Below, piece by piece: positions 12,278-25,103 of a DNA stretch of 64,000 nt. The stretch comes from Liriodendron chinense (taxonomy: Eukaryota > Streptophyta > Magnoliopsida > Magnoliales > Magnoliaceae), in the NCBI GenBank assembly GCA_003013855.2, contig PVNU02003892.1:2728001-2792000 (forward strand). Reading direction: 5' to 3'. The number at the start of each line of letters is the position of its first letter. The first letter of the stretch is position 1. Under the pieces are notes generated by a model. That model did no database searches. It was not told the origin of the DNA and saw nothing but the letters and a program-made list of their open reading frames with translations. The position numbers and the translations under genes are program-made.

Positions 12278-12703
12278 TTGATGATGTGTTGTATGTATAT
12301 CCACGCCGTCCATCCGTTTCTCCCGCCCATTTTAGGAAATGATCCCAAAAATTAAGCAGATACAGATCTCAGGTGGACCACACCATAGAAAGAAGTAGTG
12401 ATTGAGTGCCTCACCATTAAAAATCAGGAATGGACCATCATAAGGTTTTCCGTAATGTTTATTTGACATCCAACCCGTTGATAATGTAAACTAGACTTGG
12501 ATGAAGGTAAAATACAAGGATCAGCTTAATCCAAAACTTCTGTGTCCTACAAAAAGCTTTTAATCGTCATTCATTACTGTTTCTAGTGGTATGATCCACC
12601 TGAGATTTGTACGTTCTTAAGGTTTGGGATCGCTCTCTAAAATGAGATGGAAAAACAGATGGACAGATTGGATATACAAAAAATACATCAAGGTGGGCCC
12701 CAC
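12278..12703. repeat. Fold-back repeat, copy 4
   Basis: It opens gatgtgttgtatgtatatcc and closes aatacatcaaggtgggcccc. The centre has ccgttgataatgtaaactag and tggatgaaggt. It starts 85 bp after copy 3. Confidence 0.78.
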
Positions 12704-12815
12704 ATGGTTTGGGTAAGGTCTCACCCGGGTAAGAGCTAATCCGCGTACGGTGTGCCGAAAACTCGGGCCGCGGATTGGGTACCACCTCTACCTGGCTGGG
12801 GCTTCGAGGGGCCAA

Positions 12816-13212
12816 CGTGATGTGTGGGATTTATCCCCACCGTCCATCCATTTTTCCATGTCATTTCAAGGCATAATCTTGAAAATGAGCCAGATTCAAG
12901 GCTCAAGTGGATCACACAGAGGTGATTAAATTATTAACGTTGTTCTTGGGGCCACAAGAAGTTTTGGATCAAGCTGATATTTGTGTTTTCCCTTCATCCA
13001 TATCCATGTGATCTTATGAACAGGTTGGATGGAAAATAAACATCACAGTGGGCCCTAGGAAGGTTTCAACAATAGGCATCATTATTACCGCTGCTTACTG
13101 TGGTGTGGTCCACTTGGGCATTAGATCTGCCTCATTTTTGGGTTACACCCTAAAATGAGATGGTAAAATGGATGGACGGTGTGGATAAAACCCATACATT
13201 ACGGTGGCCCCT
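12816..13212. repeat. Fold-back repeat, copy 5
   Basis: It opens cgtgatgtgtgggatttatc and closes acccatacattacggtggcc, with inverted arms. It is the third copy of a local cluster (11.8-13.2 kb). Confidence 0.78.
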
Positions 13213-14156
13213 CAGAGCCTCAGCCTGTGTAGCACGCAATCCGCATCACAAAACTCGAGATCGGCGAGGACCAATCACCATGCGTACATAAATTGGTGGG
13301 GACCATTAACAGATGCGTAGACGGTGGATATACGTGAGAGCCACGATTTGGACGGTGGAAAACGATTCATGGAGCTTCTCTGAACTAGAGAGCTTCCATC
13401 TGGTGGCCACTGATGTCGATGCCTGCAGTTCAAAAGCCACACTGGTTGGCTGATCCTATCCATTCAAATGTTCGCCTCCACTTGACGGTGGAAAGAAATA
13501 TTATCAACGGTCTACATTCATTGGGGAAAGTGGGTTAACTGGTGATGAGTAGGACATCCAATCGTGTGGCTTCCTATGCGATGGACCATAATGGTACGGG
13601 ACTAGAAGAAAAATTAGAATAACCATTTCCACATGTATGGTGAAGGATAGTTTGGATGAAGCTCCATCCTATGAGTTAAATACGTGGGCCCAACTACATA
13701 ATAGTCCGGGCCCACATTGGTTCTGCCCGCACGCAAAGAATCCTCACTCAGGCCAGCTGGGCCAGCGGGTCAAGTGGCCCAACCCACATTTGAAGTGGGT
13801 TCATGCCCAGTTAAATGAGCAGAGGGCTGGAGTCGGGCTACAAAATCTGCCTATTTAAGTAAAATGGGTCGCTCCCAAAGACCGAGTCCTACCAATGTGA
13901 CCCACCGATGCAGGTTTTCGATAGACTGGCTTGGATGACCGGACCCGACCCATTAAATAGCGGGGGTCAGGTCAGTCTCAGGCTTGATGTTTCTTAGCTG
14001 GGTTGTGGCAGGCCACAGGGTAATGGGTTATGGGTCAGGTGTGGGCCAGAAATCTGGTGACAATAAATAAATAAATAACGGTCTAGATTCAGGCCTTACT
14101 GTGGCCTGGACTGACTTGAACTCATTAAATGCGCTCAAACATACAGCTAGAGAGGG
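13213..14156. other. Intergenic sequence, no gene recognised
   Basis: It contains GGGCC/GGCCC-rich phrases and a region (13680-14060) rich in gggtc/gaccc words, probably an older relative of the MITE that follows. Confidence 0.4.
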
Positions 14157-14624
14157 TAGGGGTGGTAATGGGTGGGGTCGACCCGTGGGTCAACTGGCCT
14201 GACCCACTTTTGAGGTGGGTTCAGTCGAAGCTAAATGGGTAGTGGGTCAAGCTCGGGCTAGAAATGTGACCTACCCGACGGACCAAACCTGACCCAACCT
14301 GAAACAAAATAGAAAAGAAAAATATAAATGGATTTTTAGTGTATGTACATTCCCACCATCTAAGCTAGGTTGTGCATGTACCTTAGTGTCGCATTCCATT
14401 CCTAAACCTGAGGTGGGTTGTGGCAGGTTGGGTTGGATCAGTAGACCCCAACCATTCACCATGAGTCTGGTCAGGCCTAATGAGTTTTTTTAAGTTGGTC
14501 AAGTCAGTTCAGAGGGTAATGTGTCATGGGTCAAGTTTGGGTTAGAATTCTTGGCCCATTTAGTAAATGGGTCGGACCTGAGCTAACCCCAACTCGGTCC
14601 AAACCCAACATATTGCCACCCCTA
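14157..14624. mobile_element. hAT-like MITE, 468 bp, with 8-bp target duplication
   Basis: The ends are inverted (taggggtggtaat at the start, attgccaccccta at the end). The flanks agagaggg (14149-14156) and acagaggg (14625-14632) form an 8-bp duplication with one mismatch, as expected for hAT. The interior repeats gggtc/gaccc words and has no coding capacity. Confidence 0.75.
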
Positions 14625-16081
14625 ACAGAGGGTGCATCTGGAGCTTGCTAAATCGATATAGAGTTGAGTTTCGTAGTTAATTGTTAAGTTCACATGCATC
14701 TCCACTTGGCAACCATACAAGCGGGACATTTCAACCGAGTATCTAGAAGATCCCACCCATGCAGATAACCAGCCCAAAATCTGGCCTTTCAACTCATTAG
14801 ACGGGCCACATGTTCGTGAAAACAACAATCAAAACACTTACCAGCTGTGAACATTCAATGCAGTGGGGCACCCCTGATGAGTGGGGTCCCGTTTGATGCC
14901 TGGCCAGGGTGTGCCGCACACAGTCTGGCCTCTTATGGAGATGCAGGAACCCAAGAACATGTTCCAAGCTGGTTATTCTTTTCATCTTCATCTACAATGG
15001 CAGGCCAGAATCGTTGATGGGAAAGATGTATACACATTTGTAAAATGAAGATCTAAACAATCATCAACTCACATAACCAGACACTTCTCTAGGAGATGTG
15101 CTGCTGACTTAATTAAGGATACAACCATCATCCGAACTGCCTGATACCAAGTCCATTGAGGATCTTTGGCTTCGGTTGGAACCCATGGCAAACTGAAGAA
15201 GCACTTCTGATGATCTATGAATGCATGCTCTAGTTGTAGTAGTGTTAGGGACTCATCCCAAACATGTCGGGTGCTCCCAATCTTAGATTCACCGTTCGAT
15301 TGGTAGTACACATTGCTATCATTGTTTGGAATTCGTCAGCCTGAGTCATTGCCTTTTGGAATTCCTCTCTGATTCTGTTTAACCAGCCAAATATCAACAG
15401 TCGATAATAAATTCATCAGTCAAACACTATGAAACACAAGTCTAGAAGCTTCTAAATATTTCATTCTGATGGCTGAATGAGGAAAGCTATTTGCAGCCAT
15501 GCATCTGAATGCACTTAATCTCAAAGTGCCTGATCTTGCACACCTGCCAAACCAGCACATCTATGGCAATGTTCAAGTGCATTGCTGCTGCTAAAGAAAT
15601 CTTGACGGAGAAATGTACTTGTTTTTTAGGGATAATGGAGACCATGGATGCTAAGAAATTATGCAATGGGAAGTATCAATCATGGTTCATCTGGTATGCA
15701 TCAGTAGGGTAGACATGCTAGGATGGAACCAAAGTCCTCAAGGTTGAGGAAAGCACAATCCCAATGAGGTATGGACTTAATAGAGAGTGCCTTTTATTTC
15801 CTTGTGTATCTCATATTTGGTGCTCCCTTGGAACACCATACCTTTCTTGTAATTTAGGGTCATTGCAAATAAAATAGGATTAGAGAGGATTCACTCTCTA
15901 ATATCATTTTCTTCCAAAAAAACTCTCTTCTATTCACAGGACTCAGGCCAAGAACTGCAATTTTGAAAAATGGAAAAAAAAAGAAGAAAAGGAATGCATA
16001 GTAAAATTTGATAATTGTATTAACCAGCAAGAAACATGGAGGAGCAATAAAGGAGAGCATGTAGTTACCTAAAAGTTTCAA
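14625..16081. other. Spacer downstream of the FERN-like gene; one unexplained open frame
   Basis: The last few hundred bases before 16082 should hold the 3' UTR of the minus-strand dehydratase gene. A minus-strand frame at 15069-15311 (80 codons, with phrases such as HVWDESLTLLQ and QWTWYQAVRM) looks protein-like but is not recognised, and no splice partner was found. The rest shows nothing identifiable. Confidence 0.35.
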
Positions 16082-19000
16082 TTAGGTAGGTTTCTCTTCA
16101 AACATCGCTAAAGTCGGCAATATGGCCACAGCTTCACCATTGATGACAATAAGCTCCCCATTTTTGAAGCATTTTGTTGAGAATTTGGCTCTGCAATATG
16201 TTATCATAAATACGATAAATAAATAAAAGTTCCCAAAGATCAGACTCCTTTCGTGGCATACCAAAGGTAAAAAGAAAAAGAAAATTTATCAGTTTATGGT
16301 GAAAAGATATACATGTATCTCTTCCTGTTCTCTCTAAGATTAGTCGCTTGTACTTCAGCTACGACCTCATCTTCAATGTAAACCGGCAATTTAAACTGCA
16401 AGCTTTGTGAAACATACACGGCTCCAGGCTACACATTTATAGAATAATTCCAAAAATTAAACTCCAACAGATGTAATACCATGGAGAGAAAAAAGCATGG
16501 GTATGAAATAAGCTAACATGAAAATAAGCTAAGATCAGTCTTCTGGCTTCTTGTGGAATATCATTAAAGGGGCAAGAAGTACCCAATACATAGCTCCAAC
16601 CCTGACACTCTCCTAAGCTGGATAATCCTCAATCACATTAGCTTCTCTACATTGCAGGAATCAAATGAAATGTTTAACCTTGACCTGAATTCCCGAATCT
16701 CACAAACATGTAAGTAGCCTGCATGGTGACAAATGTGAATTTGATTCGGTGATGAAAATGGCGACAAAAAATAATGAGCCAGCCTTACGGAATAGAATGT
16801 TGGGCAGTTAAAAAAAAAAAGACATCATAGGATGAGTGAAGCTGAAATGAGGATAGTGAGACGGATGAATGGCAAGATGAGGAAAGAGAGAATTAGAGAT
16901 CAATGCATTCGAGGGAACTTATGTGTGGCACCAATAGGTAATAAGATGAGGCAAAGTAGACTTAGATGGTTTGGCCATGTGCAATGGAGACAAAGAACCA
17001 CGCCAATCAGGAGCGAGTTGATTCAAATTGAAGGCTATAAAAGGGCAAGGGCAAGGGAAGGGGAAGGGGAAGGCCCAAAAGGACATGGGGGGAGGTAGAA
17101 AGAAAAGACTTAATGACCTATAGTTTAATCAAGATATGATCCTCAGATAGAGTGGAATGGTGGAACAGGATTCATGTGGCTGACCCCAAGTAGTCAGGAA
17201 AAGGCTTGGATGATGATGATGATGTCTTCATACTTGCTAGTTTTGCATTTTGGTTCCATACAGGTCCAGTTTGCAGCTTGTCATTTGTAGGGTGCATTGT
17301 GGACCCATTTCACCAGGTTTTCATTGCATCAATTTGTTCAATTCATGGCATCAATGTTTCATTCCCAAACTCATTCAATTCATGAATCTGATTGGTTTAG
17401 CTTGTAACAACGCTTCAGATCTTATTACACGTCTTCTCAGCTCAAACTTTAGATCCATACTGAGAACTCAAAGTACCAAGAGAAGAATTTTGCAAATTTA
17501 TTAGGTGATTTTAAAAGATCATGAATCCTAAGAATCTGACATTTCGAGCAATAGAGTGGAATGGCAGAACAAGATTCATCTACCTGACCCCAATTAGTTG
17601 GGACTCGGAATAAGGCCAATTTGGAGCTCCTCACCATACTTTAGAAACACAAAAACTCAACTTGACTCGGTCAACATCAAGAACTCCAAAGAGTTTCTCG
17701 AAAACTTGGAAGAGTTTTTAGACTTTTGAGTTTTATCAGTAAATTTTTTTTTCTTTTTTTGAAAGATGATAATTTCATTAAAAGGCCGCAGACAATATAT
17801 ACAAAAGAATGAAAAAAAAAAAAAAACACTACTGCCACCCCAGCAGAAAAAGAAAAGAATTAAAGAACTATCCGAAGTTCAGTAATATTTTAAAAGTAAA
17901 ATAATATATAAATAAAGTCAAGTTATCCAAGTTCAGATGAGTTTTATCAAGTTTTGTAGACTTTTATCGTGTTCTGCCGAATGTTTTTGAGTCGATTTTT
18001 TCTCGGGTTTTTACCAAGCCATCAACATATCAAAAGCTTTTCTCAAGTCTTGGCGAAATCTGGCCAATTCGAGTTGAGTTTTTTTTCGAGTTTGTAAACT
18101 ATGCTCCTCACTCAATCGGTCACCTAGTCTACATTTTCCCATTTATTATTGAACGTCCTATTGTTTCTTCCCTTCCATATATTGAACATGATTGCTAAAG
18201 AAGCAAAGGTTCAAAAGCAATCTGCCCTTGCAACCACTGGGTCAGCATATCGTGCCTCCCATAGCAAGGCCATTGTTCTCGGCATCAACCATGCAATTCC
18301 AAATTGGCTAAAACACCACCACCAAATGCTGGAAACATGAATGAGAAATGGAGGGATGAACGGTTCACACTGTAGTTGCCTAATTTGGTAAACCCACTCG
18401 TGAACTGTGAACTGGCTTGATTGAACAAGTGCGCAGTTTGATTTCTCCTTCTTTTTGTTTTGTTTTGTTTTGTTTTTTTTTTTTTTGAAAGGCCAGTTTG
18501 ATTTGTCCTTATTCCTTAATGATAGTCTGTAACAAATTATTTCGTCCAGTCGCCCAAGAGTCCAATACATACTCGATTAATTCGTGAATCAAATAAACTA
18601 CGTTCCATTTAATATGAAGATGAAGAACAGGAAGTAGAAAGAGATAGAAACACCATAATTGATTTTTTTTTTTTTTCAGTATTGCAAAAGCCCTAAATCA
18701 ATTGTTGAATAAAAACACGACAGAAGCCTTACAATGGTTGCATATGGCTAGAGTTTCGGGTTAATTGTAGTCGTCTGAGCTGCACGGGAATCGCAGGAGG
18801 AGCTACAAGAAAGCCCTAAACTGATGGTTGCATCTAAAATAGGGGAATGACCACCTCAATCGTGTACTACTTTTTTTATTCAAAATGTCTAATGTACTAT
18901 ACCAGTGGTGTTAATCTAGACTTCCCAAATCATAGGGTCCAGTGGAAGGAACGTTGCTAAAAAATCTCACTGATTAGAACTGAATGTAATTGATGGCTAT

Positions 19001-22000
19001 TGAATGTACACTAATGATAACATGGTTAGCGGTCTAAATGCAATGAGCAAAATCAGAAGGTTAGAACCTTATGCAGCTATTTATAATTATTCTTGGGGGA
19101 CTTTGAAGATGCTATCATCAACACCCTAAGCCGACCTTCTAATCACACAGTCGGGAGAGAGTAAATTGACACTATCATCTTTCCTTGTCATTAACCTATC
19201 CCCCCCATTTTGGTTTTGGAGCACATCACGAGCCATCTTATGTATCATTTTATCTCCAACCAAGGCTACTCTTAAGCTTCTTCATGTAAACTTATTCTTG
19301 ACTCTATTCATCCTAATTCCACACAAAATATCAACATGCCAACTTGGCAATGCTCACCCTCTTCTAATACAACATCCTAATAGCCCATTGCTCTTGCCCC
19401 ATATAGCATAGCCGGCCGAACATCAATGTTTTAAAAATCCCCTAGAGTTTCATTGGCATGTATTGATAACATAGCACACCTAACCTACTTCCATGGTTCC
19501 ACCCAACTTCAATTCTATAGAAAATATCTTCATCAATCTTTCCATCCTTTCGAAGTATAGAGCCAATGCAACAAAACACATCAATTTTGACGAATTTCCA
19601 ATCCATCCTTTCTTTAAATAATAATAATAATAAGCCTCATTTCGATAGCTATTACTACTAAAATTGCATTGTAAAATCCCATCCAAGTTCTACTGATTTT
19701 AAACATCTAGACATTAGTGCCTTCTTACAAACCTCGAATTTAACATTTTCCCCGCTCTCTAGTTTTATCTTACCAGCACCACATCATTTGCACTTGGTGG
19801 GCCAAGGACTCCCCCACATATAAGTCCACATGGATTTGGAAAGGGATATCTACTGCAGGGAGGTGGTTTGAGGGGATTGGGTTTGTGGTAGGTGATGGGA
19901 GGGTTAGATCCTGGATGAATGTATGGTTGGGCGACAGACAACTTTGTGAAGACTTCCTGAAGTTGGTATCTCTATCCCCGAAAGAGGATATGACTATTGA
20001 TCAATGCTTCTCAAAAGTCGGGCCAGGTTGGTATGGACCCCACTTTGCAAGAGGGATCTGGAGGAAGAGAAAGATAAGTTCGTTAGCTTGTCTAAGGGGC
20101 TTTCGGTTATCTCCCCCTCTTATTCGGAGTCGGAATCTTTGATTTGGTGTAGGGACAAATCTAGGCTATTTTCAGTCCATTCCTTTTACAACATGCTTAC
20201 TAGGTCCACTCACACAACAGCAGCCGCGCACATTTCCTCTCTTTGGTCATATGGGGCCTCACCCAAGACCTCAGCTTTGGCCTAGCTGGTAGGTTGGAAT
20301 AAGGTTTTCATTGTCAATAATCTCCAAAGGGTATGGTGATTACAAATATTTGTGTGCTTTGCATGAGTGAATAAACAGTTGACCATCTTTTCATCCATTG
20401 TACCGTTGCAAGGGAGGTGTGGGAAAAATTCTTTGGAATCTTTAGGGTGATGTGGGTGATGCTGAAGTCAATTGTCGATTTCCTTTGCATCTGTCATGGA
20501 GAAAGGGGGTTGGTCAGAGAGGCAGGAAGTTGTGGAGATTGGCCTTATTGATAGGCTCATAGGATTTATGGGGGCAGAGGAACAACCGATGTTTCCATAA
20601 TTGTTGTCAGGCTGAATCGGAGGTCCATAGACAGTCTAAGGTAAATGTAATGGAATGGGCTTCAATTTCAATCACTCGTGGTGATTATGATTTTTCTTGT
20701 ATTTCTTGGGATTTGTTTGAATTCTTTTGACCTTTTGGGCCCTATCTAAAAAAATTGTAAATTCTCAACAACAAAAATTTCCTACGTAATTCTTTTGACC
20801 TTTTGGGACTATCTAATTAATTTACAAATTCTCAATAAAAAAATCATTTGCAAACAACATATGCCAAGGAACCTATTCCTAAGTATTGGCAGTGAGGTCA
20901 TTTATAAGACTACAATCATAAACAATGCATCAATAGACGACAACTACAAGTTGTTCAAATACATGACACAATACTTGATGTACCAAAAAGATACTACATT
21001 TTTCTCTCCATAAAAAAAAGGTACAAAGAAAAACGATGATGGGTGGGATTAAAACTTAGTACCTTGTAACAAATATCAACAAGAAGTAGACGACAACACC
21101 GCCACAACATACCTTGCTGGAAAAATCACTAGAAAACGACTGTCTTATTAGGCGTTTTTGCTCCAAAATAGGAAAATCAACTAATTGAAGAAGGAAAAAA
21201 AAAAAAAGAAAGAAAGAAAGAAAGAAAGAAAGAGGGTTTCATACATTTTAGTAGACCCTAAAACATATGAGGATGAGTTTTAGGCAAAAGCTCTAAACTA
21301 CCTCGATAAATAACCTTGAGGTCACGGGTTCAAATCCTATCTGCACAACAGCTTTTTTGTTTGTCAAAAATCCATTTTTAGGTGTGAATATGTTACCTAG
21401 TCATTAATGACTCTATTTTGGGGAGCGACAAAAGTACAAGCTATCATTTCTTTTTCCATATCGGAATTCTTAAAGGAGGTCCAGATTCTAACGAAAATGA
21501 TTAGAAAAACAAACGATAAGTTTTTGCATGAGCTACCAAACGCAAATTTCTATGTCAGTTTTGGCCTAAACAAGTTTGCTTAGGCCCTTTTTTTTTTCCA
21601 AAGACTGCACAAAAACAACCAATATCAACCAGAAATTCAATGCACTTGATGGCATAGGGTTTTTGTTTTTTTAAGGGTGATATCAAGGGCCTTTCTTTAA
21701 AAGAGTGTAAAGATTAGAGGATTTTAGAGATGAAAATTGATAAACAATGTTTCTAGAAAGAGTTATAAATTAAAAAAGAAAAAAAAAAGGTTACATACTA
21801 TTGAATTTTTTTCGAATTAGAGTTTCATATATGATGCCTTTGAAAAGAGAGAAATAGTTGAATTTTCTAAGATATGTATCATGATCCCTAGTGGTTCAGG
21901 GCTTAGCTTGACGAGTTCCATTGGTCATGGGGCTTATGGCATATTGAGGTTCTTAATAATTTGTATCAAAGAGAATACCATGTCCCGTGTAGAAATTGGG

Positions 22001-22965
22001 GGCAACCTATGCCAAAGTGGGCCATTATGGACCATTATGGACGATGGATGAGGAGCATTGTGGTGTGTTATGATCCCCAATGGTATAAGGGCTTAGCTTG
22101 ACAAGTTCCATCAGTCCTGGGGCTTTTCTCATATTAGTTAGGTTCTTAACATTTGGCAACAGAACCAGCAACAAGTCTTGTGTTCGAGCACCAGATGCGG
22201 CAACCTGCACCAGAGTGAGAACCACCACAAGGTGGAAAGGCCTACCCGGACAAACACTAGATTGAGTGCTGCCCAGAGAATGCCGTCATGGATGTTGGGT
22301 GAGGAGGATTGTGGTGTGTTATGATCCCCAATGGTTGAAGTGCCCAGCTTGATGTATTCCATCAGTCCTCGGGCTTTTGCCATCTTTGTTAGGTTCTTAA
22401 CAACGTGGCAATGTAGCCCAGAAAATCAAGAATCTCCAGATGTTTTTTTTAAAAATTAATTTATTGATTACTTGTTTTACTTTTTTTATTTATTTAGAAA
22501 TTGATTGATTGATAACAAGAGCAGAGAATACCACAACGAGGCTGCTGCAGTTACGTTTACTCATTCGGAGGTTTGGTCGAACCAAACAACAGACTAAAAT
22601 AGAAAGGAATTCAACAGCACAGCAATTCAAAGTAAGAAGAATAAGAAGAAAAGGAGAAGAAAGAGTCTTACGAAATGAGAAGCGATGATGCGAGGGAAGA
22701 GAGCAGCGACGAGCAAACCGTGGACGAGTGGACGGGCGTCGAATCCTGCCTCTCGAGCCGATTCCGGACGCAGGTGGATTGGATTTGCGTCGTGGGTCAA
22801 TCTCGAGTACTCAGCCACATCTTCTTGGGAGAATCTCCGACTTCTCCTCAATACATCACCCACTTTCAGCAGCTGAGGAATTGCAGCACTGCTATTAGAA
22901 GATGAAAAAGAGTAGGAAGAGATGAAAGAAAAGGGCCGAATGATGAACTGCTGCTTCCGAAGCAT
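16082..22965 (-). CDS. FERN: Mitochondrial 3-hydroxyacyl-ACP dehydratase (MaoC/hot-dog fold), FERN-like
   Basis: Complete in three exons on the minus strand: 22965-22672, 16428-16313 and 16190-16082, with junctions TTC|gtaaga, gtgtag|CCTGG, CAT|gtatat and ttgcag|AGCC. Phases agree (0, then 2) and the product is 172 aa. The first about 30 residues (Arg/Ser-rich, no acids) look like a mitochondrial presequence. The hot-dog domain follows, with the hydratase motif YSRLTHDANPIHL (catalytic Asp and His), then VHGLLVAALFPRII. Across the first intron PGAVYVSQSLQF continues the fold, followed by DEVVAEVQA. It ends with the C-terminal strand KFSTKCFKNGELIVINGEA. The enzyme dehydrates 3-hydroxyacyl-ACP in mitochondrial type II fatty acid synthesis. 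Family length is similar. The ATG chosen is the first one that gives a targeting peptide; an in-frame upstream stretch to 23178 exists but is not typical of the family. Intron 1 is 6243 bp and carries LINE remnants. No frame damage is seen. Confidence 0.93.
16776..17225 (+). mobile_element. 5'-truncated LINE, 3' end
   Basis: It begins with a decayed LYGIECWAVK-like segment. It then encodes an RMNGKMRKERIRDQCIRG / RLRWFGHVQ region, the conserved C-terminal end of a plant LINE reverse transcriptase polyprotein. The 3' end reads tggctgaccccaagtagtca and finishes in a (GAT)n tail at about 17210-17224. It lies antisense in intron 1 of the dehydratase gene. Confidence 0.85.
17555..17612 (+). mobile_element. 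Short LINE 3'-end fragment
   Basis: The phrase gagtggaatggcagaacaag followed by cctgaccccaattagttggg repeats the 3'-terminal words of the LINE at 16776-17225. Only the last about 60 bp remain. Confidence 0.6.
17740..19150. other. Intronic sequence, no feature identified
   Basis: It contains T- and A-rich tracts (17747-17765, 17812-17826, 18462-18486, 18662-18676). Nothing coding is recognised. It is part of intron 1 of the dehydratase gene. Confidence 0.4.
19150..19790 (-). mobile_element. Degenerate LINE reverse transcriptase fragment (antisense to +)
   Basis: Plus-strand phrases such as cccatatagcatagccggcc, gagtttcattggcatgtatt and acccaacttcaattctatag match, in reverse, a conserved region of plant LINE reverse transcriptases. 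The minus-strand frame is broken, with a (TAA)n interruption at about 19617-19632. Confidence 0.6.
19791..20760 (+). mobile_element. Degenerate LINE fragment: RT C-terminus with zinc-binding (zf-RVT) region
   Basis: Broken frames encode VGDGRVRSWMNVWLGDRQLC, then FSVHSFYNML. Next comes a Cys-His region (CxLC ... VDHLFIHC ... VWEKFFG) typical of the zf-RVT domain that follows non-LTR reverse transcriptases. Stops and frame changes show it is dead. Confidence 0.75.
21198..21232. repeat. A-rich and (GAAA)n tract
   Basis: A poly-A run passes into about six GAAA units. Confidence 0.8.
21885..22410. repeat. Three diverged direct repeats, spacing about 180-260 bp
   Basis: The phrase ttatgatccccaatggt with cttagcttgac(g/a)agttcca, a tggggctt/cgggctt phrase and aggttcttaa occurs at about 21888-21960, 22066-22155 and 22318-22402. 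The copies differ in spacing and content. It resembles a tandemly duplicated retroelement end in the dehydratase intron. Confidence 0.65.
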
Positions 22966-24777
22966 TTCCTGTCTTGCTTTCCACCCCTTCGTCTGTCTGT
23001 GTAATGTAGGATTGAACTGAAGTAGAGGTGGTGATGATATGGGCACCGCGGGCTGCGCTTTTGAGATGATAATGACATGGGCCAGGTCTTGGGTAATGAT
23101 AATGGCATGGCTCCGGGGTTGAAATTTAGGCCTGCCATCCGAGCCTGAGCTAATGACGAATGGCGTGGTCCAGTCCAATTATTGAGTGACAACCTCTGTT
23201 TAGCTTGGTTAACTCGCTCGGCTGGACAGATAAGCTCAACTCGGCTCGAGCTCATATCTTGAGCACGGAAGAATTTTGAGCCAATCTTAACTTGACTCGG
23301 CATGAACTTGACTCAGTCCGCCTCAGCTCGGCTTAACTAGAGTTATAACTTAATTATATAATATTGTATTTATATATAACTTAATTAATATATTATATTT
23401 TATATTACATATAATATAGAAAAAAGGTTCACTCGTATAAAAATTAAAAAGAAAATGTTTGTACTCAACTCGGACTTGAATTGGGCTCAAGTGGGCTAGT
23501 AAAGCTTAGAACTAGACACGGGTAGTAAATTACAGGACAGTTCGCTTGGTTCAAAGAAAAAAAGAACCAAACAACCAATTTGAAAGTGTATTCAACCAAA
23601 TTTGAGGTGTTTAAATTTTTTTTGAACTGAACACGAGCAAACCTTTGTTCGATTCAGTTCAGTTCATTAACTCGGTTCAAATTTGTTTGAATCAGTTCAA
23701 TTCAGAGGAGTCATATGAATACTTTTTTTTAACTCTCACAATTCATTCGTTTTTCGCTCGTCCCCTACCCGACCCTAGCCACCCTTTTAACCCGACGAAC
23801 AACCAAAACCCTAACCCCCTTCAGTCTTGCTTGCCGGTCCGACCATCTGCTGGCCGGTCATCCCTCTTGCTCGTCCTTCAGTCCTACTCCCCCATCTAGC
23901 CATCCCTCTGCTTTTCAGTCCTACTTGTTCATCCAATTCCAGTCATCCCTCTACTCATTAGTAATGCTCGTTAGTTGGTTCGAATCCAATACTCTACTCG
24001 TCTAGCGCCAAAAGTCCGAACGAAACTCACTTGCTCTTTTCTATTTTTAAATTTTAATATCGTTAATCAGTGATTGTGATGTGATTTGTGAATATGATGT
24101 GATTAGAGTTTTTTAATTTGGAGATTTTATGTTTTTGGGAGAATTTAAGGGTTTTTAGGATTAGGTGTAAGGCTTAGGGGTTTTGATTTTTTTTAGATTA
24201 TAATGATATTAAAGTATAATTATTTGATTGGAACAAAATTGGAGATAAATGGTTCATTTGGGCCACTATTGAATAGTAATAATCTAATATTTAATATGTG
24301 TAAGATGTATGTATAAGTCATGACTTGTGATTTGGTTGGTAAAAAATTTTTGTGATTTGTAATTTGCGAACACGTACTAAAAAAAAAAAAATTTGAACGA
24401 AAAAAGTAAAGTATTCGAAATCATTCAAATTGAAAAAATTATCTGAAATGAAAAATGTTCGAACATGTTCGAACATGTGCTGGACCAGACCTGAACCGAA
24501 CTGAACACGAAGAGGCCCCCATTGTTCGAATGTTTGTTCGAACACATCCAGTCAGCAACTGAACCAAACCGACCTGGCCCATGTTTGACTTGTTCGCTTG
24601 TTGTCCAACTCTAGTCAAGCTCAAGGACCAAGCCGAGCCGAGCTCAAGCTAGGGTAGGCCGCTGGCTGAATCGAGCCAAGTTAGGCCAAGCTCGACTTAG
24701 CTTGACTCATGTCTAGCTCTATTGTACAAGAGCAATGGGCAGTTTCAAGGAGCAGATTAAGTATGGCCCTGATCATA
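22966..24777. other. 5' flank of the dehydratase gene and repetitive intergenic DNA
   Basis: The first about 200 bp should contain the leader and promoter of the minus-strand gene; no clear TATA box was assigned. Further on are two zones rich in gctcgag/gagccgagc words (23190-23335 and 24590-24720), an AT-only stretch (23345-23425) and repeats of gttcgaa/ttcgaac words (24440-24560). No gene is recognised. Confidence 0.4.
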
Positions 24778-25103
24778 GGGCCCACCTTGATATATTTAGT
24801 ATGTATCATGATGTCCATCCTTTTCTTCGGCTCATTTTAGAGCACGAGAAAACCTTCCTAAGGCACATTGCAATATTTATTTGCCTTCTGCTCTGTTGTC
24901 CGTTGATAAGGTCACACAAACCTGAATAAAGGAAAAAAAAAAAAAAAAAGCAAATATCAGCTTGATCCAAAATTTTGTGGCCCAAAAATAAGATTTTAAC
25001 AGCCAATCATTACTGTTTTCTATTTAATCTCGTGCCCTAAAATAAGCTGACAAAATTGATGGACGACACAGATATACAATACATATATCATGGGGGGCCC
25101 CAC
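24778..25103. repeat. Fold-back repeat, copy 6 (shortened)
   Basis: It opens gggcccaccttgatatattt and closes aatacatatatcatgggggg-ccccac. Part of the left arm is deleted relative to other copies. The inner phrase ttgataaggtcacacaaacc is kept. Confidence 0.72.
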
